64,000 nucleotides of DNA from Strigops habroptila (taxonomy: Eukaryota; Chordata; Aves; Psittaciformes; Psittacidae), in NCBI RefSeq assembly GCF_004027225.2, contig NC_044279.2:48260744-48324743 (forward strand), written 5' to 3'. A program made the position numbers and the translations under genes. The notes beneath the pieces were generated by a model. It made no database searches. It saw nothing but the letters and a program-made list of their open reading frames with translations, and had not been told where the DNA came from. This document shows, piece by piece, positions 34,656 through 49,600 of this stretch. Every line of letters begins with the position of its first letter. The stretch's first letter is position 1.

Positions 34656-37600
34656 CTTGAAATTAACAACAACAACAAAGTGGCTCTATTACATTTTGCA
34701 TACTTACAAGGGACCAAAATGAGCAATCATTTAATTTTCCTTCATTCATGATTTTGAAGTAAAAATTGTGAAGTCCAAAATATCCTTGTCAAATTTTACT
34801 CTTCAATGTTTTGTGGGCATCTTTTTGACATTCATGATGAACAGCATCAGCAAGAAATGTGCATGCAGGCCTTCCTTCTCTCAGAGGAAGAGGACACAGA
34901 CCTGAGGTCTCAGTTACCAGAAGTCTGTACAATCAGCCTGGTCAGCCTCAGCCAGAGAGTCTGCACCCTCAGAAGATCTTAAGTAAAACTTCTTTAACCA
35001 CACAACACGTGGTTGTTGCTGCTTTTTAAGGATGAAACCGTGGTGTGAGAACACCACTGTGGTATTTCTTGCTGAGAAGGATCCATTTGAAGCCTCTCAG
35101 AAGCAGAACCAAATACGGAGAACCAGGTTAAAACTGCCCATCTGTTACACTCTGTAACATATCGTTCATCTTCCAAAACTCCCTCCTACTGCGAGGAAGG
35201 GAAAGTCACTAGAAGCGTTCCTCAAAGTTTCTCCCTCTGTTCCAAGATCAAATGTTCCTCCCTAAAGATGAAGATCAGTAATAAAGGACTGTTCCAATAC
35301 CCTCTTTCGTTGTATTATTTTCACAACTTGTAATACATTCCCACCTGAAAAAGGAGGAAGGACACTTCAGGCCCAGGAAGCAAGGCAGATGACAACATTG
35401 TACCAACTGGATTGAGGGGCGGTATGCTAGGATTCAGAATTAAACTCCGGAATTCATTGTGCCTACGTTGCAAGTCCTTTAGTCTCTTCTGGAGGCGTGC
35501 ATATTCTTCAGAGGAAAAATTCTGCCTACGGAAGAAGAGATTTCTTAGTGCTTAAAATCTTTATTAGCCAAACACAGCAACACACTTCTTCATGAATACT
35601 CTGGCTCTTCACTATTCCTATGAAGCAAAATTACATACCAGAACTGGAAGGTGGAAAATGTGTGTATATTCTTCTACCCAATCTCTATCTAAAAGTCCCT
35701 CTACATATTTTGCAGCTATCTGCAGTACTACAGATTAGAATTTACATGGAATAAATTAAGCTTTTAATAGCATTCACAGTAGCGAGCCACAGGAGCCACA
35801 TTACATTAATTATTTGAATCAAGCCCTCCATAGGTGCTCAATGAAGAGAAAAAAAAGAATAGGAGTTTGCATTTCAAAGAGGATGCTAAGTCTGTTTCTC
35901 TTGCAGTTCTGAAGTCTTTTTCACTTCCTTCTTTTGAATGGGTTCCTGTAACTGCATCGATTGGATCATTTTCCTCTCTTTCTGAAGAGACAGTCCCACA
36001 GCTGGCTTACAAGCTCACAGATACCCATCATAATGGACTCCATTCTAAGAATTCTAGTGCTTAAAATGCCATTAGACTGTACTACAGTTACTAAACCAAG
36101 TGTCATGTATCTTTGAAAATACTTCATATTTATAACTCAGGCTTTGGGCATATATCATTTTTCAAGCAAAGAAAAAGCAAAGGTTATTACCTATTTAGCA
36201 CCTGATTTTCTTTTTCTAGTTCTTCTATCTTGGCTTCCAAAAGTTCCAGTTTCTCTCTCATCCTCCTTTGCTTATTATCATTAAGAGTCTTTCTCTGTCA
36301 AACAGATATTTCCAACAGTTAAGTAATGTCTTAAAGCATTAGGTCCTGCAAAAATTACATCTACAGTGTACATCGTTTCAAGCTGTGACTGTTTTTAGGA
36401 TATTCCTCTCTTAAGAAGAGGTGCTGCATTGTTTGAAGGTTCTGAATCCTGTGATGGGGAACAGAAGAGATGGGAAATGATCCATAGCTGTCAGTCACTC
36501 GTTGCTCAGTGACCAACTGTATTAACAAGCACTAACTGTATTTGAGAATTATAAAATTCATTCTCTAAGTGACCAGATATAAATAAGTATAAACATGACC
36601 AAAACAATGTATCCTCTTTCTTTTTTCCTTTTGTTGACCTCAACTTTCTGCAACCTTAAAAGCTACCTGGCTTTTAAGGACATAACCTGTTTATGTCCAA
36701 TGTATAAAATTGCCAATTAATCTTGAGCTTTTACAAACAATCAGCTTTTCCTTTTAAGTTATTTCATAAAAAGCAAGCTTAGAAGAAATACAATTTTCAT
36801 AGTCCATCAAGAAAAATTAGAACATCATTTGTCTAGCATCAAAATATCATCCTTGCTAATCGAGGAGTCCACTTCTTAAATAACCCTACATACACACGCA
36901 CACAAAAATGAGCCTCACAACATCTTGATGGCATTATAACAAAGTTGTTGGCTGTAATATTCTTTTGCATATCACTTCAACCTATTTCTATGCTAATCTT
37001 GAAGAGCCTGATGTATTTCGTTATTATATACAGTAGACTGCAAATAAACTCTTAATATTAAAACAATTTTTGCTGGCCAAAGTAAAGTTGAACTTTTCAT
37101 AAGCTGGAACAGTGATGAAGGAAGAGTCAACCTGCCTTTTTCTGAGCAACAGCAGCTCGACATAGCTTGTTCTTCACTTGGTTGTATTTCTCTTCTTTCT
37201 CTGTCATGAGCTGAGTAAGCAGGTGCTTCTCCTCCAGCCATTCCATTCGTTTGTATTCCAAAGTCCTTTGAAAAAATCAGGTAAAAAGATTAAGAGGTTA
37301 TATAGACAGAGCAGTGTGTCTGATTAATGCCTTAAGAGATGCATCTTTTCCTACCTTTATATGCTTGAAGGATCTGATTTAAGTTTGATGGTGTTAACAA
37401 TCTAATTGTGGCTATCGACATTCAAACCCATGCATTATCATCATCTTAGGTTTTGTCCAACCATGAAGCAAATTTTGAAAAGCGATTCCAAGAAGCAAGT
37501 TAACTGTTGGCTGCTTGTTGGTTCGGCATGCTGCTAAACTGACGACAGAAAATTCCTGAACTCGGATCAAACAATCCCACTGGAACACAAGAGCAGACAC

Positions 37601-40600
37601 CTATGCCAAACATCAGTTGTCAGAAGAGCTGACAACTACCTTCTCTGCTTGGGAGGTAAGATGTAAAAGAATGGGTTGCTGCCCTCGAGCAGTCTACTAT
37701 GCCTTTGAAACAGAGAAGTGCAGGCTTGACTGTATGTGCTCCCATCCAGAACAAACACCAACACAACAGGAAGCTCACAGCAATATGGTTCTTGGACAAC
37801 ACTCCAGCTGAAAACACACCACTAGCAGCGTATGTTATTTGGTTAGTCCTTTGCATAGTTAAAACATACTAAAATTAGGCTGTGTTCTCTAGCAGTGGAT
37901 AGGAAATGAGCCAGTTTCTCTCTGCTGCTGTGTTTGTTTGGGTATCTGCATTGTGGGTCAAAGTAAACTAACAGCATATTTAACTGTATGATAAAAAAAA
38001 AGGTGAGATCCTGTGCAGCAGTTTTTAAGAAATGCAGTCCAAGGTTTAGTATCAGTGCATCCCTACTACTCCAAGCCTGGGCTGGTGCAGTTTCCCTACA
38101 GGGACTGTGAATGAATCTCCACCAATGTCTCAGCAGACAGCCTTTCCCTTCCCCATAGCAAAAGTATTAGGCATCATCCATTCTCAGTAGCAGGATCCTG
38201 ACCCACCTGGTACCTGTCACAGTTCCCTCAGTAGACCCAGTGTGGTTTGTACCTTGCTGTTAACTGTAAATAACTACCTACTACCCAGGAGCCAAAGAGC
38301 TTTCTCAAAAAGCACTGCTTACCACTAAAAGAATTTCAGTTGAGACAGTGGTTAAATGCCACAAGTTGGGTTGTTTTGTTTTTCTAAATGCTACTAACAC
38401 TGTTCCTGAAATGCTTCACAAGTGCTTGATTGAGCTAGTCTCTGATCTGTATCAATGTCATAGTTTGCCTTCAGCCTTTTTTCTCATTTCACATTTTCAT
38501 TCGCAAGTCTAAGATTGACACAGCCGGGCAGCTGCTTTGCCTACTTACAGCCCATCTGGCATTATTTTATTCATTTGAAACTTTATCTTAGGCTTTCTTA
38601 CCTTTTGGTCCTTATTTCACTTCCTCTTTAAGCCAAGTTGCTGTGGTGCCACTTACCTCTTGGAGTTCAAGCTTATAAGAACTACTGAGCTGAGGAAAGA
38701 AGTCCTGTCACCAGAGTCACAAAAAGAATAGGAATATGTCCCAAGGCTCCCAAGCTAACAACAGGACAGACCTGGTGGACCTACAGGTAGGCTGCAAAGC
38801 AGCTTAATTTCTGCAGTATCAGCCTTGGTGCATCTCCGTTATCTACCTACTTATACGAGGATCTCTGAGGACTGCCAAGCTCCTTCCACTGCCTTCCTAG
38901 GAAAACCTACTCCTGACTGGTCTATGGCCCATAAATATCTACATGACATTGTCAGTCTCACTCAAATAACAGTGACAACCTCATACCTTCCTAAAGTAAA
39001 CATCCAAAGATATCTAACATCCTACTGGCAACTGAACATAGCGTGAAGTGCCAATGCAGCAATTTCTTCAAATGTTAAACTGAAAAGCAATACCTAAAGA
39101 CAACAAGCAATTGTAGTACCAATTTGTAGCAAAAGAGAAGTTAAACCAAAAAATGTCCCATTATATCTTTTGGAAGTTTTCTATTTAACTGGGATGCTGA
39201 CTTTTTTAAAAACCCACCACACAATAATCCAGTACAAGCTAGACATGTATATGTAGACATGCTAGGAAATACTCAACAGCCATTTCAGACTAACTGACAA
39301 ATTCATCTCTAAATTTCAGGAAAAGTGTTCATTGCTATATGGAGTCTGAACAAGATTTGGTTTCCTTCAGCATTTATTAGCATATTTTGATGATATGTGG
39401 TCAAGCTTGTGCAAAGAAAGGAAAGTGATTCTTTTTAATTTTGATGAGAGCAACTAGAAGATACTCAATAACCTTCTATTTGCTTTGTATCAGCTAAAAG
39501 GATCTAGTAGAAGGGGAAATAAAAAAAGTATACACACACATACAGACAAGGTCCCTGAAACCTATCAAAGCATAATACAATGCTTAAATGCTTTATTCAC
39601 CCTTAATGCTTAAACATTCTTAAAAGAACTGTGTGTGAAACTCTAGATCCACTTAAACTAATAGAAGTTTGACATTCACTTCAGTGGAAATAGGATTTCA
39701 TTTTATACAAATAGTGTATTTCACTATTCAATAATTAATTGTATAGACATAAATGGAAACACACTCCTATTTTGTTATTACTCCCACGGGGGCTTGCAGA
39801 AGTGGACGCCATGGCAGGAGGGTTGGAACTCGATGATCTTAAGGTCCTTTCCAACCATAACCATTTTATGATTCTATGATTTTTGAAGTTACCACAAGCC
39901 AAGCTATTACACATACTGCATAACAGAATGTATAGGCATTTATTACAATTGCCCAGTATTTCCTGTTCATTTTTAACTTCTGGCTTTATGGAAAATCTAC
40001 AATCCACAGCTAGGTAATCCATGAGAAAGGAACACAAGCAATATGAAAAGGAAAAGTAAAGCCAAAAGAAAGAAAACAAAAAATTACTTCTCTGCTTCCA
40101 GTTGAGCTTTTTCTGCCTGAGTCCTTGCATGTTGACATTCTTGTTTCAGTATCTCTATTGTTTCCTGCAGCTTCTGATCAGACTCAAGCAAATTCTTTTC
40201 TGATTGAGAAAGTGAGGCAATCTGGAGTTGCATGTAATGAATTTGCTACAAAAAGAAAACGAAATTTTTCCATTTCAGAAGGTATGCAAATAACTAACAA
40301 TTAATTTTGAGATACTGAGATAAATCAAAATGCAGACACCTACTGGCTGCATTAGCTTTTCATAAGCCTTTCTTATTTGTTCCTTTTCTCCTTACTCAAC
40401 AGCTTCTCCAAAAACGCTACAGTATATCAGTACTAGACAAAGAAGGTTTTCTCTTGTAGTTAAAATGAGAAAGAGAAAGGGAGGCAGGAGTCTTCAGTCA
40501 TTGATGTGGCCCCCAGAACTTCAGAAATCCAACATTAAGCCCTAGGACTGAATAGAACTAGAGGACACGCAACATTTAGTAGCAGTGCTTTGGAGCTATG

Positions 40601-43600
40601 CAGATTCTTCTCGCTCTATGTGTTACAGCCAGCAATGGCTGTTCACAAAAACAAGTATAGAGCCTGAAAAGTCCAACCTCTGCAGCCAGCACATAGAAAG
40701 GATAATTTCCCTCTCCTTTGCCTCTCCCCACATGGATACTCATACCCTAATTTCTGATTTGTGGAGGAAAAAAAAATATTGCCTTGAACTTCAAGGGCAC
40801 ATGGCTTGCAGAATACTTTGATGCAGAGCTGTGTTCTCACCTACTAAATAACATCATGGGTGAGCAGGAGCTAAAAGAATTAGGTTTTATTTTCAACACT
40901 GACATCAATTCATTCTGCAATAGAAATATACCTCTTTACACTAGTTTATTCATTTATGAAACATCTGTTAAGCACTTGAAGAACCTCAGATGAGAGATGC
41001 AGTGTAAATGCAAAGCATTACCTAGAAACAATTTATAAGTCTCCATGGAAACTGAATCTCCAGTTAAATAGTGCATAACCGTATTCAATATACCAGTCTA
41101 TAAACATTCAGCTTTGAAATCCTTGGTACCCACAAAACAAATCAAGCAAAAAGCTGTAATTCATTTCTAAAGATCTAGGAAAGCATGACTGATTTCTGAA
41201 CACTTTTGTTTTAAGTATCTGTTGTATGTGTTTTGTCTCTCAGAAAAAAACAGAAGCCTTAAAAATTCAGTCTGATCTTCACACACTGGGCATGGTGACT
41301 GCAGAAAAGATTCTATTTCTCTATCAAACACTACAATGCAATAAGACCTTACTTGTTTCAGATCAGCGCTTTCATGTTTCTTTTCTTCCAACTCCTCTGT
41401 CTGAATAGCTTGCTGTTGAATTTTTAATCTAAAATTGTACAAGACATCCTTATTTTTTTCTAATCAAAATATAGATGTTAGAAATTAGGACAAATCAGTC
41501 TGACAATAGAACATGTTGCATAATTTGAAAGGCTATTAAATATGTAACTAAGCAATGATTTAAAATGTATTTTTATTGATTATTAGAATTCATATAAGAG
41601 TAAGAAATACATCTCTTTCTTTGTTTGCTTTTTGGAGTACAACTTTTGCTCATTTTATCATATTGACCTTCATACAAATACTGTAGTAAAATGACTTCAC
41701 CAAGAACTACAATAATGAACTCAAAGAGGTATTGTATTAGGGTCCCAGTTTGCTAGCTGCTGATATGATGCCACTGTGGAAAGAGAAATGGTCTACTCTT
41801 GGCTGCTGGCATAGCCCCAGCATTACACGGACCCAATTTTATCAAATGTGAATATTGCAAAAATATGCCTTAGAAACATTCAGTAAAATCTTATAATTAT
41901 TAATGGTTTGGATGAAAAATGTTTGGGCTTTGTTGGGATTTTTTAAACAGAGAATTTTTAAAACAGAGCATTTTTAATTCTGCCCTCTTTTTACACAATG
42001 CAAAATAAAATGTTGTTTAATTTAACATAACGAACATTTGTGTATCTATGAATAGTAAACTTTTATACTGACTCCTATAAAGAAATAAGGGAAGGAAACA
42101 TGAGAAATTTGTGTTAAAGTTAGAAAAGCCACTCTACCGCAAACACTGAAGTTCCTTTTTGCTAGATTCTTCTGCCATCTGTATCACATGTAGTTTTTCT
42201 TCATACTGATCCTTTTCAGATTGTCTCAAAGTATCTTGTTCCAGTTTCATCTTCTCTAGATCAGCTAATTTGTTCTCGAGTTCTAACCTGAGACATTGTT
42301 CAACACACACACAAGAATCATGACAAAATGCTGAAGTGTTTAGTTGCCAAGAACGACATTTTAAAAAGTTACTCAAAACCCTCCTCTGTTAGAAGGTGAG
42401 CAGTAAATCAACACACATACTTTTCATCCTGTAAGACTGCAATTTTTCCAGAAACTTCCTCTTTGGCAGCTTGCACTTTACGAATTAGCTCCCGATCCTT
42501 TTCTACTAAAAGCTCCTTATGATGTTCAACAGTTGCCTTAAGAATTTCCGTGTCTGACAGCAATCCTGCATTATAATTTCAAAAAAGGTTAAAATGTCAT
42601 TATTGATATCAACCTGATGAAATTCAGTAGTAGAGCAGTTTTCTAAATTAATGAAAGGGAGCTTAAAATCACAATTCACATGACAGAATAAATGAATAGG
42701 GGGAAAAAACCAAGAAAAACAGAAGGGACATGGCCTTTCTTAGTATAACAGCAACATTTCAAGAACTTCTGAAGAGTAATCAGTGCACTGGAATCTCTGT
42801 CTATGAGGGTTTATTATTTTAACAAACCTGTCTATGAGGGTTTATTATTTTAACACACTTGGAGTACTGTGTACAGTTCTGGTGTCCTCAACATAAGAAG
42901 GACATGGAGCTGTTGGAGCGAGTCCAGAGGAGGGCCACGAGGATAATAAGGGAGGCGGGAGCACCTCCCGTATGCAGACAGGCTGAGAAAATTGGGGCTG
43001 TTCAGCCCGGAGAAAAGAAGGCTGCGTGGAGACCTCATAGCAGCCTTCCAGTATCTGAAGGGGGCCTACAAAGATGCTGGGGAGGGACTCTTCATTAGGG
43101 ACTCTAGTGGTAGGACAAGTGGTAATGGGTTCAAACTTACACAGGAGAAGTTCAGGTTAGATATAAGGAAGAAGTTCTTTACTGTGAGGGTGGTGAGGCA
43201 CTGGAACAGGTTGCCCAAAGAAGTTGTGAATGCTCCATCCCTGGCAGTGTTCAAGGCCAGGTTGGATGGAGTCTTGGGTGACATGGTCTAGGGTGAGGCA
43301 TCCCTGCCCATGGCAGGGGGGTTGGAACTAGATAATCTTAAGGTCCTTTCCAACCTGAATCATTCTATGATTCTATGATTATTATAGATTTAAACTCTAA
43401 AGCAATTTCTGTTAAGCAGTTGTGTCTGGATAGATTAAAAAAGTGTTCCACAATAGCTACAAAAAGGTCAAGCAAAAAAGTTTTCCTTTTATGGAAAAGT
43501 TTATGGGAAACAGTAACTGGTTACCAGTGAAACTGTGGTAACCTGGCTACAACAAATCGCACATTTTAATCCACTCATATTACCAAATGGGGCAATTCTA

Positions 43601-46600
43601 AAATTATGAATCTATAGGCTGGGACATAAGGTGCAAATTAAAAACTGGTGACCAAGGCACCCGTGTTCACTGGCAAATAAGTCAACATGCTACAACGACT
43701 CCTGGTTATAAAGCTAATTCAGTCATGCAAACTGGATTCCATAGCAAGTTCAGGACAACTTAAATCATGCTTGTATTTAGTTTCATATTTCATAGGGTCT
43801 GATATTCTTAATTCACAATATACTGCAAATGCATTGTTGATAGATAAACCACCACCTTTCAGTTGCTCCTAGAGAACTTAATATTAAAGCAAGCAAGCAG
43901 AAACAACTATTCCAGGAAGAAGAAGGTACTGTTTTGGGGTTATGGCACATCAGTGAGGACAGTCCACCAAAAGCTGTGTAGTAATTTAAATCAACACGTA
44001 ACTAGTACTAGAAAGCTTTGGCCTTTTCACTCCAGAAAGCTATTTCAAGTTGCCTACATACTCGGATGTATTGAGTAGCTTTGAACATTGACTATTTTCT
44101 TCAAAGACTGAGCTAGAAATTGTATTTTGTTTCCCATGGCAGCTGTACCAATTGTTATCAATTCCATGGACACAGAATCAGAAAACAAAACAACCACTGA
44201 AACCCTATGATACATTAAAGTTTCAAGCTACGTGTAAAAGACTTTAGAATTTGGCAAAATAGAAAAATTAACCAGATGAAGTATGAGATTTTGAAACAGA
44301 ACCTGTTCAAATTGTGTCACAGATTCACTAATTTACATAAATTTAAGATTGTTCTGTAACTGTTCTTCATCTAGTAGACAAAGTGAAACAATGCAATTAT
44401 TTCACATACAAAATGAGCTGTCAGATCTATGACCTAGACCAGAAGTGGAAGGCGAAGGTTGCTGGGGAATGTCTGGAAGAAAATAATTGTAGTATTCTAC
44501 CTAGAAGTTACAAAAGAAATAATTAGAAAATAATTGCATGTTTTACCATCCATTTCACTTTGAATCTTGTTTCGCTCTCTTTCTACTTCACTCTTTGTTC
44601 TTGCTGCCTCCAGTTTGACATTTGTTACCTCCAACTTATGTGAATGTTTAAGTTCTTCTACCTATGAATTATGGGGGGAAAAAAATCAACCAAAATAAAT
44701 ATATATACATATTCACAGCTTTACTGTAATTTTTTCATGTGATACTTTGCAAACAAGAAGATCTCCCAAATAATCATGGACTAAGCTTATTTTAAACATA
44801 CCTTAAAATTTTTTTCATCTACTGCTTTCCTGAAGGCAATCCTGAACACCCGCTCTTGTAGATAATTTTTAGTGGTGAGATAATTTTTAATGGTGATGAT
44901 ATAGACACTGTAACACTAAAGCCGTTGACATGATCTGATTCCCCAAATTGTAATAAGTGCTATTACAGGTTTTTGTTAACACCTCAAGTCACACACTGAA
45001 GATTACTGAATGTTAGTCAACTTGAAATGCTAGTTTTCTATATTCTCTGATTAAAAAAATTAAAGTGCTCAAACACTACATCCATTCCAGGAACCAAGCT
45101 GTCCAACTATTGACATGTATTTCATCTTTAACCAGCCAGTTACTACAAGCTACACTGTGGAAAAGTTACTATTTCACAAAGCCTTGGTGATATATGCACA
45201 GATGCACAGGATTGCTTGTGAAAACTTAGTTTCCGAGTAAATACTATACACTCTGTGAGCCAGCCTCTGAATATTTGGGTATTTCTGAAAAGACTACTCA
45301 TTGGGAATATCTTGATATGACACTGATCCAAACTGCATGAGACCCTGATGCGTCGCTAACTCAAGCATTAGCATGTTAATTTACACATAGTTTGCTTCTG
45401 ACTAAAGATCCCTCAAACTAAAACAAAGTTAAATATAATCTCTCTGAGTAAAACAAAACAGTGATATGCAAAACCATACTATCGATTGCTCTCCCAACTA
45501 ATTTCAACTGGTAACTACTTATAGTCCCCATGACCTCCTGGGGTGCCACACTACTTTCTCAAAATCCAGGTCTTTGTAGATTTTTAAAGTGCATTTCAAA
45601 TCAAATACTTCTCTACAACTGTGACATACACATAAAATGGCCCCATAAAAGCAGGAGTTTTAAGAACATCAAATCAAAGAAAATTACTGCTTGCATGGAA
45701 ACTTTCTATAGTTTAGGCATTTGTACACAGTAATTACACGGTCAATGAGAATTAAATATCTAGAGGAAAGCACTTATAATCAAAATTTCTTCACAATGAC
45801 AAATGTAATTACAACCTGCTAGCATATACAGTGGCAAAAGGTTAAGAATGACATACTAGCTTATTAAGTAACTACACGGTGGATTTGGTTGCTGAAATAC
45901 TAAGTTGTGAATGTTTCAGGGCAACTCACGAAGATTTAAGGTGGTTTTTTTTTAAGGCATGAAGTCTGGAAGGCAAATGTGCTCAGGAATAATTCTGAGT
46001 GGGTGCTGAAGGGGGTGGAGGTCAGTATAGAAATTACTAGCTACTTGTTTCCCTTCAAGAAACACCACTGAACATTTTAAATTTCTCCTACTTCTTTCCG
46101 GAAGTGAGGAGAGAACACCACTCGTTACAAAAGTAAAGACTTTTGTATATTCTGATAGACAATTGATTAAAAAAAGTTTAGCAGAAGTTTTCCCCTCCTA
46201 TTTATTACTCCTGTGAGACAAGTATGGCACATTGTATACGCTATACCTCTACCATTATTTAAAGCCCATAATAATGGTAGAGGTATAGTGTATTCTTAAT
46301 AATAGTAAGGTATAGCGTATTCTTATGGTAAATTCAAACTTTTTTGGATTAAGGACCAAAATGAAATACCTCATACTCATAAATGTGAACTGGAAAGCCT
46401 GTTTTGAATTAAATCTGAGACTGTTAAAGAACAACTATGGTAGAAGTTAAAGTTTTCTTCCTGTATTGTATCTTTCTTGAGGCATATTATGACCATATTA
46501 ACTTCTGTACCCATACAAAGCCCATGGCAGTGTCATTTTGGAATGTATATTCAAAAATGCAGGAAAGCTTTAAGTCAACAGAGAGCTTAAAATAAATCTG

Positions 46601-49600
46601 CATTCAGATACATATACAAGGCCAAAGTGCCTGGCTTTACAGTTACTTCATAACTAACTAAAGCCTCTCCAGGAAGGTAAGAAAACACAGGGAATTAAAT
46701 TTGCTACCAGGAACTGACAGATGTGATAAAAATTTATCTCCCATTATTCTCTAGAGAAAGGAAGGGATAAAAGTAGAAAGCTACTATTTACCCAAGTAAC
46801 TATTTCATTAGGACTAATATCCTGACCCAAATTTACATAAAGCAATGTAAGCATTCTGCAACATTTGAAGGAAAAACAGGTCACTAGTGTTTCAATTTTT
46901 CTTGTTTATTCAAATGATCACATATGAAATTGCATAAAAGATCCGTCCTTTTTAAGTTGTGTAGCTGAGGAGTCACTGCAACTAGATAACACTCTGAATC
47001 TGGCATCCATACTAACTTAATTATGCTGAAATTCTAAACAGTGATACCAAGTTTCTTGAGCACTTCCAGGTTTTCCCTAAACTTGAAGCCTTCTGATCCT
47101 TTTTTTTTCCCTAAAGTATTTTTCTAGAACTTTCTCTAAGATCTCAAAAAAAACCCCAGAACAAAAAAACCCCAAACCAACCAACCAACCAAAAAAAAAA
47201 CCCAGCCCAACAAAAAAACCCCAACGAAACGCAAGCATAGAACAAAACCTCTAAGATCTGGTGTCAACCCAACAACTAAGATAGAATCACAGAATGGCTT
47301 GGGTTGGAAGGGACCTTTAAGATCCTCTAGTTCCAACCCCCTGCCACAGGCAGGGACACCTTCCACTACACCAGGTTGCTCAAAGCCCCATCCAACCTGG
47401 CCTCAAGATACTCCAACATGCTGCAAGGCAATGATCTACTTAAAAAGATATGATGCAGCGCTGTACAGAAATGTTTCTGTACAAGCTATGCTGGCATTAG
47501 CCCAAGAAGAACGCTAGCCTAATGTGACTATCCTGCTCCTAGTAACCTAATATCGTAAATGATAATAACCTAATATCCTAAATAATAACCTAATATCCTA
47601 AACCTCCACAGGTGACGCTGATGCAACTCGCTTCCTGTAGATAACACAGCCCATACAGAGGATACGTTTTAAGATCTCTAGAAGCCATAGTTCCATCAAA
47701 AGGGAAAAAAATAAAAAATCAATGTAAAGCTCTATTGCACTTGACACACTTTATGAAAAAGTCATACTCGTTTCCATCAAATAAGCTGCCTATTTTCATG
47801 AGTACTAAATCCATGAACATAGCCACCTCTTCAAGCCCTGTTTTGTTTAGAAAAAAGATCTAGAAAATAAAATAAAAAGAGCATAACTTCAATCTTTAGA
47901 TATACTTCTAAGAATGATGTTTTTCCTGTGAAGTCACAAATTCTATGTCTTCCAACTGAAACTGGGAAAAAAATTCCAAATCTATTTTCAGTCACAGCAG
48001 AAAACATTGTTATTTTATTTTTAATGTAAAATATAAAAAGAAAAACTTAAACATAACAGGATATGAAAAATAGATTTCAGATACCATAAAAGCACTTACT
48101 TTGGCAACTAAAGAATTGACTTGTCGTTCCGATTTGTGAAGTTTGGTAGTTAAGAGAAAGTTTTGCTCATGACTCATCTGCAGTTCTTTCTCAATTCGAT
48201 CAATCTGTAGTTCAGCAGACTTCTTTTCTCTCTTGAATAAAGGAGATACCGGTAAAATTTTTTGCCTTTTGCTATTCACTTGAATGGTTCAATTGATCTG
48301 AGCTTTCAGATAATACTGACCCTTTATATTATATAATACATAAATATTTATCTTTGCTCAAAATATGTTCCAATATAACAAGGGTCTTGAATTTTACTCA
48401 AAAGGCACAATTGGTTTTACTAACACTTCCTGCACAGAATCACACACATTTTCAATCCTGCTTCACAAGAGGCAGAAGTAATCTGACTTGGTCAGGAGGC
48501 AGCAGGTATTCCTACTAGTAAATTACTGGGCTGTAAACACCAGTACGACTTTAAGTGGTGCTCAAAAAGATGTCATATGTTGGCCTATGCACTTAGACTA
48601 ACTGAAGAATTAACATCATGGAGAGGAAATAAAATGCAATTACTGTATTGTAGACTTAAGACCCTGAGTGTTTCTAAGTATCAAAAAGGTAATCTAACCT
48701 ACAATTTCACCTTCCTTTTTCCAAACTGACCTATTTATAGCAGATCTTTTTAAGTTTTCTAACTTAAGAATATTACAGCACTTGATCGGAGTATTTTGTA
48801 ACAAAGATCAGAGTATTTTGTAACAAAGGTATACAGCACTAAGAAGAGTAAACAGGAAAATGAACCATCTATCTGTATGCTGCAACTGTGCAAGAAATCC
48901 ACATGGAAAGACTCACTACTTAGAGAGATAGTAAGAACTGACAGGAAGACTGAAGACCATAGGTGAGGAATAAAGTGAAACTCTGGGAAACGTGCAACAG
49001 GCTAGAAATAACAAAAATTCTTTAAAGGAAAGCAACAGCCAAGAACTAAACAATTGCAGTAATGTGTTGCCGAAAGGAAAGACAAAGGTAGGCAAAAAAG
49101 ATGACACATGATGAAAGGATTAAAGAAGTAGGGGAGCACCATATAACATCTTTAAAAAGAATAAAAAATTTACTGTAGCAGATTGTTGACATATTGTCAT
49201 CAGTTTCCAACTCTTGCCAAGTGACAAGTGCTGACATGACCATCTTACTGATTGCAAACATGGATGTCACTTGCATGTTTAGAAAGGAGATCATTCAATG
49301 GAATCTCTCAATTGAGCTCTCCACCATTCCAAAGTTGAATTGGCAATACAGGACTCCCAATGTACTTAGAATTTGTTTTTAAATCCGAAATGTACTATTT
49401 CAAACAATGAACTCGATGGCAAAATTATCAGTGACTTCAGTGACAGTTCTATCAGGCCAAGTGTTACTGTCACCATACTCTGCAAGGAGGCAAAATTTGA
49501 AAAAGAAACACCCACAAACCCCACTTACCTCTAAAGATCTTGCCATAGCCTGCATCTCAGCTAACTGCCGTACTTGTACTCTTTGAACACTTTCTGCTTG

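Larger units (their letters stand above)
42566..44546 (-). other. CEP83: CEP83 intron 7
   Basis: A 2.0 kb intron. It holds a + strand CR1 3' fragment (42855-43383), a 31-bp tandem duplication at its 5' junction, and a candidate 33-nt cassette exon (44440-44472). Confidence 0.8.
44662..48099 (-). other. CEP83: CEP83 intron 6
   Basis: A 3.4 kb AT-rich intron. It holds an 18-bp direct repeat (44861-44896), a hairpin repeat (46236-46325), an A/C-rich low-complexity tract (47145-47230), a minus-strand CR1 fragment (47283-47408) and a TAACCTAATATCCTAAA-type repeat (47543-47602). Confidence 0.8.

Noticed and set aside
44801..44860. Exon-like minus-strand stretch ([20 protein letters not shown]) followed by a GTATGT donor in CEP83 intron 6
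   Set aside because: There is no pyrimidine-rich acceptor in front, and with the phase required by exons 6 and 7 the frame contains a stop.
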